A stretch of DNA of 38,988 bases from a virus: positions 1 through 38,988 of the IMG/VR virus record IMGVR_UViG_3300046557_000243; one strand, given 5' to 3'. This document shows positions 1 through 6,661 of this stretch, piece by piece. Numbering within the stretch: position 1 is the first letter of the stretch; every line of letters starts with the position of its first letter. Made by a program: the position numbers and the translations under genes. The notes under the pieces are model-generated. The model had not been told where the DNA came from and ran no database searches. It was given only the letters and a program-made list of their open reading frames with translations.

Positions 1-42
1 TGCGAGGGGGAGGGGGTGGGAGGGTATGCCCCCTGGGGTCGG
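1..42. other. G-rich left end with quadruplex-type tract
   Basis: After the HNH stop (43) only 42 bases remain. Positions 6-24 hold four G-runs of 5, 5, 3 and 3 separated by single bases (A, T, A), a strong G-quadruplex pattern on the plus strand. Confidence 0.6.
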
Positions 43-606
43 TCATGACACTTGGGCCGCGTCGATCCGGTCGAGGTCGAACCGCTTGTGACAGGGGACG
101 CATCGCGCCGAGTAATGCTCGGGTTTGTCACTGTAGGCAACTGGTCGGAGCATCAGCCTCAAGGTCGCGTGCTTCTCGTTTGGGTCGTCATGGTTGTAAG
201 ACCAGTGATAGGCGGACTGCCCACAGTCGACACACGAGTGCAACGAGGCGGAGCCGTGCAAGCGCCGCACCCTGTCATGCGCTGCGGCATAACCGACATC
301 TTCGCCTGCCCATGCGTGGTTAGCCTCACCTGTTGGCATGTTGCGTTCGCTATACGCTATGGCCTTGAGCGGGTCGCCGTGCCTGCGCTTGCGGGTCCCG
401 TGCATGGAACATAGGCCGCCCTCTAGGTCTGGCTTGTGGCATCCGTCTATGTGACATTCGGGGCTTCGCTGCTTGCGCCTCAGTTCGGCAGCGTTACCGA
501 TTGACTGGCCTCGGTATTGGCGGTGGTAGTGCATCTTGCATAGGTCGGCTGACTTGGTCCTAGTCGGCTTGGTGCAGCCGTCGACTGTGCATGTACGATT
601 GTCCAT
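43..606 (-). CDS. HNH endonuclease with two N-terminal zinc-finger repeats
   Basis: Protein of 187 aa, ATG at 606 with a GGAGG Shine-Dalgarno. Two similar Cys/His units lie at residues 6-26 (C6, C11, C23, H26) and 51-69 (C51, C56, C66, H69). They are followed by an HNH-type core with CVDC at 125-128, an H in SYNHDD near 139 and CVPCHKRFD at 169-177. The family nicks or cuts DNA using a metal held by the HNH fold; the fingers probably add DNA binding. It is the last gene before the window end, so after circularisation it lies close to the terminase genes. HNH proteins in that position often assist cos cleavage. A free-standing homing endonuclease is the main alternative. Confidence 0.85.
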   Translation of the reverse strand: MDNRTCTVDGCTKPTRTKSADLCKMHYHRQYRGQSIGNAAELRRKQRSPECHIDGCHKPDLEGGLCSMHGTRKRRHGDPLKAIAYSERNMPTGEANHAWAGEDVGYAAAHDRVRRLHGSASLHSCVDCGQSAYHWSYNHDDPNEKHATLRLMLRPVAYSDKPEHYSARCVPCHKRFDLDRIDAAQVS

Positions 607-670
607 ATCGAATCCTCCAGAGATTCGGTCATGCTCCCGGCTGTTAGCGCAGCGCGGGAGCTTTCTTTGT

Positions 671-979
671 CTACCAAATCGGGCTGATTGGCAGCGTCTT
701 GGTTTCAACTACGGTAGGTGGTTTGCGTCTGTTGAGTTGGCCGCCAAGGCTTTGGTTGCAGTGCCGGCAGATGATCCTAACCGAGTCGATATGATCCTGC
801 CCCCCTCGTGAGTGGGGGATGATGTGGTCAACTTCGGGGCTGTTGGGTCTGCCTGAGTATTCCCAGTCAAGCCCAATGCGGCAGAGTGGGCAGCGCGTGA
901 GCCCTTGCTCTATCGCTGCTGCCCTGGCTTGTGCGACTACACGCTTCCATTGGGCCGTGCCCGTGCGTGACGTAGCCAT
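671..979 (-). CDS. HNH endonuclease
   Basis: Protein of 102 aa with ATG at 979 preceded by GGAGG. It shows a compact HNH fold: CPLC at residues 30-33, EVDHIIPHSRGG at 49-60, and IICRHCN at 69-75. This is the usual size of phage-terminal HNH proteins that work with the large terminase at cos. It lies between tRNA-Asn and a second, larger HNH gene. Which of the two assists packaging cannot be decided from sequence. Identification as an HNH nuclease is firm; the packaging role is inferred from position. Confidence 0.9.
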   Translation of the reverse strand: MATSRTGTAQWKRVVAQARAAAIEQGLTRCPLCRIGLDWEYSGRPNSPEVDHIIPHSRGGQDHIDSVRIICRHCNQSLGGQLNRRKPPTVVETKTLPISPIW

Positions 980-1055
980 GCGCCCTCCTGCTTGGTTGGT
1001 GATCTACTTTGCTAGGCCGCGTGCCTCGATGGTTGGTCGGCGTGCGTTCGATCAG

Positions 1056-1127
1056 CTGGCTACCGTGGATTCGAACCACGAACCGACGCATTAACAGTGC
1101 GTTGCTCTGCCGTTGAGCTAGTAACCA
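1056..1127 (-). tRNA. tRNA-Asn (anticodon GTT)
   Basis: Read on the minus strand, the 72-nt cloverleaf has acceptor arms TGGTTAC and GTAGCCA with one G-T wobble, a D-arm GCTC/GAGC, anticodon stem ACGCA/TGCGT with loop CTGTTAA (anticodon GTT), a 5-nt variable region, and T-arm CGTGG/CCACG with loop TTCGAAT. The discriminator is G and no CCA is encoded. All stems are intact, so it is probably functional. It lies downstream of the early-operon terminator, between the early genes and the HNH genes. Confidence 0.95.
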
Positions 1128-1359
1128 TTGGCCGCTGCATCCCCTTCTCGGATAGGGCACCCGTTCCGGCCTAAGTGTTACCGGCTTTATTAGCTTGGCG
1201 GCTGTTCGCCCAGTTCCTACATGTCGGTCGCTGGGGTAGTGGAGGCGGCCTGACTTGCACAGGCTGCATTGCTGACTTGGCGCCTCCTGGAACGCCGCCT
1301 GGTTGGGGGACCCTGGCGGGGCTCCGGCTTGTGGGCCCGTGTGGAAGGTTCCGGGCAAC

Positions 1360-1386
1360 AAAAAAGGCCGATCCGTTGGGTCGACC
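1360..1386 (-). terminator. Rho-independent terminator of the early operon
   Basis: On the minus strand a 6-bp stem GGTCGA/TCGGCC (one G-T pair) with a 9-nt loop is followed by TTTTTT. It lies 38 bases past the stop of the last early gene (1424) and upstream of tRNA-Asn. Between here and the tRNA (1128-1359) I see no gene, only the minihelix-like structure reported as a finding. Confidence 0.65.
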
Positions 1387-1423
1387 TGAAAAATTAGCCA
1401 CGTCTCCGCAGCCACGACTCACA

Positions 1424-2047
1424 CTACCCGACTTTGGTAACTTCCGCCACATGTCTATCTTCTGGCGTGTCGAGGGCGCGGAGTAGCCAGGCGACTTGAT
1501 TGCCGGACCAGTGCGCCCCACATCCGGCGCATTCGATGTCCCATGCCTCGATCTTGGCGAGGTTGCCGTCGTCGTCCCAGCATCCGAGGGAGAGGGTGAC
1601 GTTGCGCTCTTCACCATGCAGGGCGAGTCCGCACGCTGGGCAGGTTTTCCCGGTGAGTTTGCGGCGTGGTCGGACGGGCCATAGGTAGGCGGTGACACGG
1701 TCAATCCAGCCGAGCAGCACGCCCGCTAAGTAGCTCTCCCATTCGGCGCTGATGGTCGCGGATGGGTAGGCCTGCAAGAGGGCTTCAAGTTCTCCGTTCC
1801 AGGCGTTGCCGGTCGCTTCGTTGTAGTCGCGGCGTGCTTCCTTCTCGATGTCGCCGAGCATGTCCAGCGCGGTCGGGTCGATAGGGATTGGAGCACATTC
1901 AGCACCGCTCCCGCCTGAACTGTTCCGCCCTGGCGTGACGGCGAGGCGCAGTTCGGCGAGCAGTGCGGGCATTTCCCGTAGCGAACCGTCGCGGGTCTGC
2001 GTCAGGTGCGGGCGCGTGAGTCTGTGCACGCTGTCATTCAGAGTCAC
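1424..2047 (-). CDS. Hypothetical protein with C-terminal zinc ribbon
   Basis: Protein of 207 aa. The GTG start at 2047 overlaps the upstream TGA by 4 bp (GTGA), indicating translational coupling. The N-terminal two thirds are helical with no recognised domain. The C-terminal part has CPACG (about 136-140) and ECAGCGAHW (about 172-180), a two-knuckle zinc ribbon. A helix ending in WLLRAL follows, as in small HTH/zinc DNA-binding domains. It is the last gene of the early operon. A DNA-binding role is inferred; the family is not identified. Confidence 0.75.
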   Translation of the reverse strand: MTLNDSVHRLTRPHLTQTRDGSLREMPALLAELRLAVTPGRNSSGGSGAECAPIPIDPTALDMLGDIEKEARRDYNEATGNAWNGELEALLQAYPSATISAEWESYLAGVLLGWIDRVTAYLWPVRPRRKLTGKTCPACGLALHGEERNVTLSLGCWDDDGNLAKIEAWDIECAGCGAHWSGNQVAWLLRALDTPEDRHVAEVTKVG

Positions 2048-2271
2048 TGCTTGGCTCCTAGGATTTCGTTGGGTGCGGGTAGGCCGCTGAGTTCGGCGTA
2101 TACGTGCATCAGCCCGAGCGCCGAGGCTCGTAGGTTCAGGTGGTTGTCGGCGCTGAGTTTCCCGTCAAGGTCTTTGACGAGTTCGACGGCGGCGCGCATG
2201 GTCCGAAAGGCTTTGGCGACGTCGGGGTTTTGCTTTGCCGGGTGGCCGGCGGACTTGCGTTTAGCGGCCAC
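2044..2271 (-). CDS. Hypothetical early protein, 75 aa
   Basis: GTG start at 2271, overlapping the upstream gene by 11 bp; its stop overlaps the next GTG by 4 bp. The N-terminus is basic (AAKRKS) and the rest is helical (VAKAFRTMRAAVELVKDL). No domain is recognised. The tight packing and GC-rich third positions support a real gene. Confidence 0.7.
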   Translation of the reverse strand: MAAKRKSAGHPAKQNPDVAKAFRTMRAAVELVKDLDGKLSADNHLNLRASALGLMHVYAELSGLPAPNEILGAKQ

Positions 2272-2449
2272 TGCCGCCTGCTTCGAGCTTCTGGATTTGC
2301 ATGCGCCATCCGGTGGTCACTTTGACGGGTGTGCGGGGGTCGATTCCGAGGGTGAGGGCGTCTTGTGCGTAGGCCCAGAGGTCGCCGACGGTCATGCCGG
2401 TTTTCTTGTCTTGCGCGGTGCGTTCGATCCGGATCGCATTCTCGGTCAT
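2261..2449 (-). CDS. Hypothetical early protein, 62 aa
   Basis: ATG at 2449 has a good Shine-Dalgarno (AAGGAG) and overlaps the preceding TGA as ATGA. The protein contains MTVGDLWAYAQDALTLGIDP followed by PVKV, a layout common to small phage proteins of unknown function. In-frame starts upstream of 2449 lie inside the neighbouring gene and lack an RBS. Confidence 0.7.
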   Translation of the reverse strand: MTENAIRIERTAQDKKTGMTVGDLWAYAQDALTLGIDPRTPVKVTTGWRMQIQKLEAGGSGR

Positions 2450-2661
2450 GGTTGCTCCTTGGGGGTCCGGTATTCGTATTCGGCGGAAGGGTCTTCGATG
2501 GCATATTCGTCCGTGACGCCATCCGGCCACCGGAGTAGGTAGCACTCGCGCAACTTCTTACCGACGATGATCAACGTCGTCCCAGTGATGAGCGCCCATT
2601 GCCCGGTGCGGTATGCGTATGGGTGCTGGCTGCGGATCTCTTGGCCTACTCGGTTGCTCAT
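2446..2661 (-). CDS. Hypothetical early protein, 71 aa
   Basis: ATG at 2661 overlaps the RusA stop by 4 bp (ATGA). The protein is probably beta-rich: GQWALITGTTLIIVGKKL, then LLRWPDG and an acidic tail. No domain is assigned. Coupling on both sides makes it a convincing gene of the RusA-containing stretch. Confidence 0.7.
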   Translation of the reverse strand: MSNRVGQEIRSQHPYAYRTGQWALITGTTLIIVGKKLRECYLLRWPDGVTDEYAIEDPSAEYEYRTPKEQP

Positions 2662-3059
2662 GGCTGGGTCTCTCCTGCGTGGGTGATGGTGATGTAGACG
2701 CCGGGGGTGTGGTGGTACGTCTTGGTCACGTCGAAGTGGACGATGCGGGCGTCGTCGGTGATGACGCCGCGCTGGTTCTTGGTTGTGGACAGTGCGTCGA
2801 ATACGGCGCGGCAAAGTTTGTCACCGTCCGGCTTGACGGCCGGCGCCCACCATCGCGGCTTTTTCGGTGGCACGAGTTGGAAGACCAGCGACACGTTGAG
2901 CGGCCCGTCCATCGGCGGCCCATCGTGGCGGGCCATGGTGGAGGCGCGGATCCTGTTCCGCCATTCCCGCAGCGCGGGCTTCACGGCGACGATGTGGCCG
3001 CGGTAGACGTCGACGGATCCTTGCGGGACCGGCGTGCCTGGGATGAATGCGTGGATCAC
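2658..3059 (-). CDS. rusA: RusA-like Holliday junction resolvase
   Basis: The GTG at 3059 is chosen as start because an AGGAGG lies 6 bp upstream and it overlaps the previous stop as GTGA; this gives 133 aa, close to the usual RusA size. RusA signature: basic KKPRWW (66-71), KPDGDKL (76-82), VFDAL (86-90) and GVITDDARIVHF (98-109). The acidic residues D78, D80, D88, D102 and D103 fit the metal-binding set. RusA dimers cut four-way junctions symmetrically. Here it would resolve recombination or replication intermediates made with the phage exonuclease and SSB, before packaging. Confidence 0.92.
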   Translation of the reverse strand: MIHAFIPGTPVPQGSVDVYRGHIVAVKPALREWRNRIRASTMARHDGPPMDGPLNVSLVFQLVPPKKPRWWAPAVKPDGDKLCRAVFDALSTTKNQRGVITDDARIVHFDVTKTYHHTPGVYITITHAGETQP

Positions 3060-3310
3060 TTGCGCCTCCTTGCCCATTTGTCGGCCCATGCGATCGCTTG
3101 TTCCCATGTCGCGAACGTGCCGCCCATCTTGTTTGCCGGGTCGTCGGCTTGCCACGGGTCGTCGCATCGTGGGCGGCATGGGATTCCGTCGCCTTGGCCG
3201 TGCTTGATGCAGTCGTGCTTACTGACGTACCAGCCGCTGCGTGCCGTTTTCCCGGCCTCAAATTCCCCGCCCGGCACTTCCTCCCCTTGCGCCACTCTTG
3301 ACGCGCTCAT
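3056..3310 (-). CDS. Hypothetical Cys-containing early protein, 84 aa
   Basis: ATG at 3310 overlaps the upstream stop (ATGA), and its own stop overlaps the rusA GTG. Visible features are GWYVSKHDCIKHG, then CRPRCDDPW, then GGTFATWEQAIAWADKW. The last part resembles small phage proteins that bind nucleotides or nucleic acid, but no family can be named. Three cysteines and two histidines could bind a metal. Confidence 0.7.
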   Translation of the reverse strand: MSASRVAQGEEVPGGEFEAGKTARSGWYVSKHDCIKHGQGDGIPCRPRCDDPWQADDPANKMGGTFATWEQAIAWADKWARRRK

Positions 3311-3501
3311 GCCGTCACCTGTGGCGGTTCGGCGAGGGTCAGCTCGTGCGGGCCGAACCACAGCAGCGAGGGATGGACGCCTGTGACGGCGAACGGGAAA
3401 TGCTGCGTCCGGTCCACGTCGACCACAGTGCCGACCGCGTCGAAATGGCGGGAAGGTGAAGCGATGATCCTTACTGGGTCGCCGAGTTTGAACTTGCTCA
3501 C
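3307..3501 (-). CDS. Small SH3/KOW-like protein, 64 aa
   Basis: GTG start at 3501 overlaps the methyltransferase stop (GTGA). The sequence KFKLGDPVRIIASPSRHFDAVGTVVDV is typical of small SH3-like barrels with a G-D-x-V-R-I opening and a glycine turn, as in KOW and related domains. Function in the phage is unknown; RNA, DNA or protein binding are all possible. Confidence 0.7.
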   Translation of the reverse strand: MSKFKLGDPVRIIASPSRHFDAVGTVVDVDRTQHFPFAVTGVHPSLLWFGPHELTLAEPPQVTA

Positions 3502-4721
3502 TGGTCCTCCTGGTTGGTCTTTGTGGGGATGCCGATTAGCGCGGCGAGGATGTGCTCGGCGAGTAGCGGCGGGACCGCGTTACCGATCTGCAGGAATTGC
3601 TTCGTCTTCGTGCCGCACCATATGAACGGCGGCGGCGGGTAGGACTGCAGCGCCGCTGCTTCGTTTGTAGTGAGCCGGTCAGTTGATCCGGCCCACCCTG
3701 GCGAGCTCGTGTAGCGCTCGTGGTACTTGGCGATAGGTTCGGCGCCGCCTGCCTCGGTTCCGCCGCCTGTGATGGTGGGGGATGGCCGGTCGGTGAGGCC
3801 GCGGCCGCCGGGGTAGGACTGGAGGATCGCGGCCTGTTCGACGGTTACGGGCTCGAATCCGCCGTCACGTTTCGCGGCACGGAGTCCCAGGTGGTCGCCG
3901 ACGTCGACGCTTGCGAATCCGACCGATGCCGAGTCGTGCCCGAATGCGATGGTGGCGGCCGGTTCGGTCATTGGGCGGCGGGCGGAGTGCTTTTGTACGC
4001 CGTGGCAGATTGTCCGGCTTGCGTCTCCCCAGCCGAGGGCTTCGGCCATGCTTACCCATTTGCGGACGCCGGGGTCGAGCTTGTCGGGGGTGCGGGGGTA
4101 GTAGCGGGAGTGCGTCGGGGTGGGCATGTTGACGGGCCCACCGCGGCGTGCGACGAGGATGGCACGTTTCCGGGTTTGGGGGACGCCGTACTGCTCGGCA
4201 TTGAGGATCTCGACCTTGACCTCATAGCCCCATTCGCGCATGACTTCCGCGCACGCCTCCCAGACGGGCAGGACGGTCGGGACCTGCTCCATGGCCACGA
4301 GGCGCGGCCGGTCCCGCCAGACGTAGGCCAGCGGCGTGAGGACGAGTGCGGTCCTCATGTCGTGCTCTTCGCCGAACGCCAGTAGTGCGGCGGCGTCTTT
4401 GTAGGCGTGCAGTTCGATCGCTTCGAGGACTTCGTCGAGGGCTGCCCGTCCCGCGCCTTTCCCGGCCAGGCTGAATGTCTGGCAGGGTGGTGACGCGATC
4501 AGCAGGCCGTAGGAGCCGTATGCCTCGCGGTGTTGCTCGGCGGTGAGCTGCAGGCCGTCCCAGACGTCGCGGTAGATGGTTTCCATGCCGTTCGCTTCGC
4601 GGGTGGCGACGGCTTCGGGCATGATTTCGACGCCGGCCTCTTTGATGCCGAGGCGCTGGCAGGCGACTCCCCAGCCGGTGCCGGCGAATAGGTCTAGTGC
4701 TTTGATGTGTGCGGTTGTCAT
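3498..4721 (-). CDS. DNA (cytosine-5) methyltransferase
   Basis: Protein of 407 aa, ATG at 4721 with GGGGGA upstream and a 4-bp overlap with the previous stop. C5-MTase motifs in order: motif I DLFAGTGWG (10-18), motif IV PPCQTFSLAG (78-87) with catalytic C80, a motif VI variant MEQVP (144-148, glutamate retained), motif VIII YGVPQTRKRAILV (178-190), and motif X IGNAVPP near the C-terminus. It transfers methyl from AdoMet to C5 of cytosine. There is no partner restriction gene, so it is an orphan. Protection of phage DNA against host restriction is the likely role. Confidence 0.95.
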   Translation of the reverse strand: MTTAHIKALDLFAGTGWGVACQRLGIKEAGVEIMPEAVATREANGMETIYRDVWDGLQLTAEQHREAYGSYGLLIASPPCQTFSLAGKGAGRAALDEVLEAIELHAYKDAAALLAFGEEHDMRTALVLTPLAYVWRDRPRLVAMEQVPTVLPVWEACAEVMREWGYEVKVEILNAEQYGVPQTRKRAILVARRGGPVNMPTPTHSRYYPRTPDKLDPGVRKWVSMAEALGWGDASRTICHGVQKHSARRPMTEPAATIAFGHDSASVGFASVDVGDHLGLRAAKRDGGFEPVTVEQAAILQSYPGGRGLTDRPSPTITGGGTEAGGAEPIAKYHERYTSSPGWAGSTDRLTTNEAAALQSYPPPPFIWCGTKTKQFLQIGNAVPPLLAEHILAALIGIPTKTNQEDQ

Positions 4722-5095
4722 TTGTCCCCCTGCATGGATGAAGCCCCGGCGGTTGCCGGGGCTTCGTGGTTTTCGTGTTCGGGTGGTGCTGCTTTGCGGT
4801 CGGCCGCACAACACCTGCAGTTATGCGCTTGCTCTCCGATGTGCTGCGGGCATGGTTCGGGTCGGGGCAGTTTGGCTCTGGACTTCGCCGGCCAGTGTGG
4901 TCCCGGCACCCAGATCGGCGCGGGTGTCACACATGACGGCTCCAGTGCCTTGGTGGTGGCGGCGATGATGAGGGGCCCGAGGTCGACGTCCTGGTGCTTC
5001 CCGATGAGCGAGAGCAGTGATTGGACGCCCCAGTCGGGCCGGAGCTCGTGGAGCAGGTACGCGACCGCCCGGGCTTGCTGGTCCGTGATGGTCAA
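4718..5095 (-). CDS. Hypothetical protein with C-terminal Cys/His cluster, 125 aa
   Basis: ATG at 5095 is preceded by AAAGGAAT. The first half is helical (QQARAVAYLLHELRPDWGVQ). The second half contains CPQHIGEQAHNCRCC, a probable zinc site, and a low-complexity tail. Proteins with this layout (helical domain followed by a PCPxH...CRxC cluster) are common in actinophage replication regions. Exact function is unknown. Its stop overlaps the methyltransferase start. Confidence 0.75.
   Translation of the reverse strand: MTITDQQARAVAYLLHELRPDWGVQSLLSLIGKHQDVDLGPLIIAATTKALEPSCVTPAPIWVPGPHWPAKSRAKLPRPEPCPQHIGEQAHNCRCCAADRKAAPPEHENHEAPATAGASSMQGDK
4740..4765 (-). promoter_or_regulatory. 11-bp perfect hairpin just upstream of the cytosine methyltransferase
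   Basis: GAAGCCCCGGC (4740-4750) and GCCGGGGCTTC (4755-4765) form a perfect 11-bp stem with a 4-nt loop. It lies inside the end of the preceding gene and 18 bp before the methyltransferase ATG. There is no T-run on the minus strand, so a simple terminator is unlikely. It may affect mRNA stability or translation of the methyltransferase. Confidence 0.5.
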
Positions 5096-5232
5096 TGGAT
5101 ATTCCTTTCAGCCAAAAATCGCCCGGCCCTCGCGTTACTTAGGCGACGATTGGTTGGAAACTTTTTTCATCACTTCTCTAAAAAGCACCTCAAACACAAG
5201 GCGAGAGGGGCTGAGATGGTGAGTAATAACTA

Positions 5233-5299
5233 CTTGGTCTTGGTCTTGGTCTTGGACGATTTTAGGAACGGCGTTCGGAACGCTTTCGGAACGCCGTTC
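5233..5299. repeat. Tandem hexamers plus 11-bp inverted repeat
   Basis: CTTGGT occurs three times in a row from 5233 and is followed by CTTGGA (5251-5256). Then GAACGGCGTTC (5266-5276) and its exact complement GAACGCCGTTC (5289-5299) form an inverted repeat, with further GGAACGC and GCGTTCC copies around it. It follows the stop of the replication-type HTH gene and also lies within that gene's possible extended frame. It could be an origin or protein-binding cluster, or simply coding repeats. Confidence 0.55.
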
Positions 5300-5311
5300 T
5301 ACATGCGTTCC

Positions 5312-5647
5312 CTACTTGTTCTTGCCCTGTTCCCGCAGGAACTTCGCTTTGCGTTCCGCGGCCTTTTCTTTCGCGGCTAGAACCTGTTCCTTGGTGCGCT
5401 GGTATTCATCCCACGAGAGGAACTGGTAGTCCTCGCCGTCAGCCTCCCAGAAGCCTGCCTTGATGAGCTTTGCGGCCAGTTGCTTGCCGCGTGGCCAGGA
5501 CTCGACAAACCAGAGCGGCACTGCCCCGTCTGTGAGGTAGTCCGTGCAGTACGTGCCGGCGAGGGTCCAGAGGCCGATCGCCTCAAGCCCGGCCGCCCGT
5601 GATTTCGGGTGGGAGTGCATCTTGTCGTCGGCGTTGAACCATGCCAT
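5312..5647 (-). CDS. Replication-type winged-helix protein, possibly truncated by an amber codon
   Basis: Protein of 111 aa, ATG at 5647 with AAAGGAG upstream. It begins MAWFNADDKMHSHPKS, then AIGLWTLAGTYCTDYLTDGAVP and a second helix block LIKAGFWEADGEDYQFLSWDEYQ. This is the N-terminal DNA-binding domain seen in phage replication initiators. It ends with a basic, Lys-rich helix at TAG (5314-5312). The same frame then stays open for 58 more codons to TAA at 5137-5135, and the extension has a plausible tail including VPNAVPK and QDQDQDQVV. Related proteins usually have such a tail, so the stop may be a recent nonsense change or a readthrough site. Confidence 0.8.
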   Translation of the reverse strand: MAWFNADDKMHSHPKSRAAGLEAIGLWTLAGTYCTDYLTDGAVPLWFVESWPRGKQLAAKLIKAGFWEADGEDYQFLSWDEYQRTKEQVLAAKEKAAERKAKFLREQGKNK

Positions 5648-5987
5648 TGCTGTTTGTCTCCTTTCGTTGTTGGTCGCGGTTTGCTTGTTTGCAGGGTTCG
5701 CAGGCTGTTTGTTTGCGGCGGGTGTGGCGTCGGTAGCCTTTGTAGGTTCCGCAGGCGTCGGGGTTGAGGGGTGATGTGGTGATGGGGTGTGCGCGGTAGC
5801 GTTCGCGTTTGTAGGCGTTGTGTGCTTCGGCGCATGGGAGGCATACGGGTGTTTTGTAGCGTTTGTGTTGGTGGTAGCCCTTGGTGGTGCCGCATTTGTC
5901 GGGGTCGTATCCGATGGCCGGCCGTTCGGGTGCCGGTGCGGGTTTCTTCGCGTCGTGAATGGTGCCGCGGTAAACGTAGGGACTCAT
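5583..5987 (-). CDS. Duplicated Cys/His-knuckle protein, 134 aa
   Basis: ATG at 5987 overlaps the adenine methyltransferase stop (ATGA). Two repeats are visible: CGTTKGYHQHKRYKTPVC-LPC (about 32-52) and CGTYKGYRRHTRRKQTAC-EPC (about 78-98). Each has C-x4-5-GY-x2-H followed by CxxC and a basic helix (NAYKRERYR, NRDQQRKE). This is a likely zinc-binding nucleic-acid-binding repeat. The gene at 12121-12411 has the same two-unit design. The last 65 bp overlap the start of the next gene in another frame, so its C-terminus is the least certain part. Confidence 0.75.
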   Translation of the reverse strand: MSPYVYRGTIHDAKKPAPAPERPAIGYDPDKCGTTKGYHQHKRYKTPVCLPCAEAHNAYKRERYRAHPITTSPLNPDACGTYKGYRRHTRRKQTACEPCKQANRDQQRKETNSNGMVQRRRQDALPPEITGGRA

Positions 5988-6661
5988 GCAACACCGCCGA
6001 AGTCCAGGACATCCTGTGCGCAGCGTTTGGCGATGATCTCGCAGTACTTTTCTTTGAGCTCTACACCGATCACCTTGCGGCCCAATGCCTTAGCTGCCAC
6101 GAGGGTTGAACCTGAGCCGCTGAATGGATCGGCTATTACACCTTCCGACATGCCAATAAGCCGCTCCATAATGTCGAGTGGCTTAGCATTCGGATGCCCG
6201 GCCCTAGCGGCGATGCCTGAGGGGTTTCCAACGCAAGGGGCTGCGGTCTTGAACACCGAAGAGGTGCCGCCCAGCCCCGCGGCCCATGCGCCTAGGAAAT
6301 AGATCGCCTCGGCATCGCGCCTAACCCCTGCAATTGCACCCCGTATCCCGGCGTCCGGCGGTTTTTGATAGATGGCGGTTAGTTTTGTTCCGCTCGGGGG
6401 CGCGAGCATGAGGTCACCGAAAACAGTGGCTGGATCGTCACCCCACGCAAGAAGAGCAGCATCGCGCACCGCCGTCGTTTCGTCGTTGGCAATACCCGCG
6501 AATCCCGCAGATGCGCGGCGCCCCCTGATCTCCCCCTGCTTCCATGCCCGCCCATACGGCGGATCCGTGACGAGCACGTCGGCGGCGAGCCATTCGCGGT
6601 GTTCGGTGAGGCAGTCGCCGTGGTAGAGGGTCACAAAGTCGTCTTGGTAGTAGAGGCTCAT
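5984..6661 (-). CDS. DNA methyltransferase, DPPY type (N6-adenine or N4-cytosine)
   Basis: Protein of 225 aa. ATG at 6661 overlaps the previous stop. Motif IV DPPY is at 33-36, and the AdoMet-binding motif DPFSGSGST follows at 178-186, then KVIGVELKEKYCEI. The order (catalytic motif before AdoMet motif) is that of beta-class amino-methyltransferases. It would methylate the exocyclic amino group of adenine, or less likely cytosine. No restriction enzyme is adjacent, so protection of phage DNA or a regulatory role is likely. Confidence 0.93.
   Translation of the reverse strand: MSLYYQDDFVTLYHGDCLTEHREWLAADVLVTDPPYGRAWKQGEIRGRRASAGFAGIANDETTAVRDAALLAWGDDPATVFGDLMLAPPSGTKLTAIYQKPPDAGIRGAIAGVRRDAEAIYFLGAWAAGLGGTSSVFKTAAPCVGNPSGIAARAGHPNAKPLDIMERLIGMSEGVIADPFSGSGSTLVAAKALGRKVIGVELKEKYCEIIAKRCAQDVLDFGGVA

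Noticed and set aside
633-661. Hairpin GCTCCCG/CGGGAGC followed by TTTCTTT between the two HNH genes
   Set aside because: The T-rich side is on the plus strand, where nothing is transcribed; on the minus strand it does not look like a terminator.
1171-1704. Minus-strand open frame of 177 codons across the early terminator
   Set aside because: It overlaps a better gene in another frame, runs through the terminator and minihelix-like structure, and is Pro/Ser/Arg-rich without a domain.
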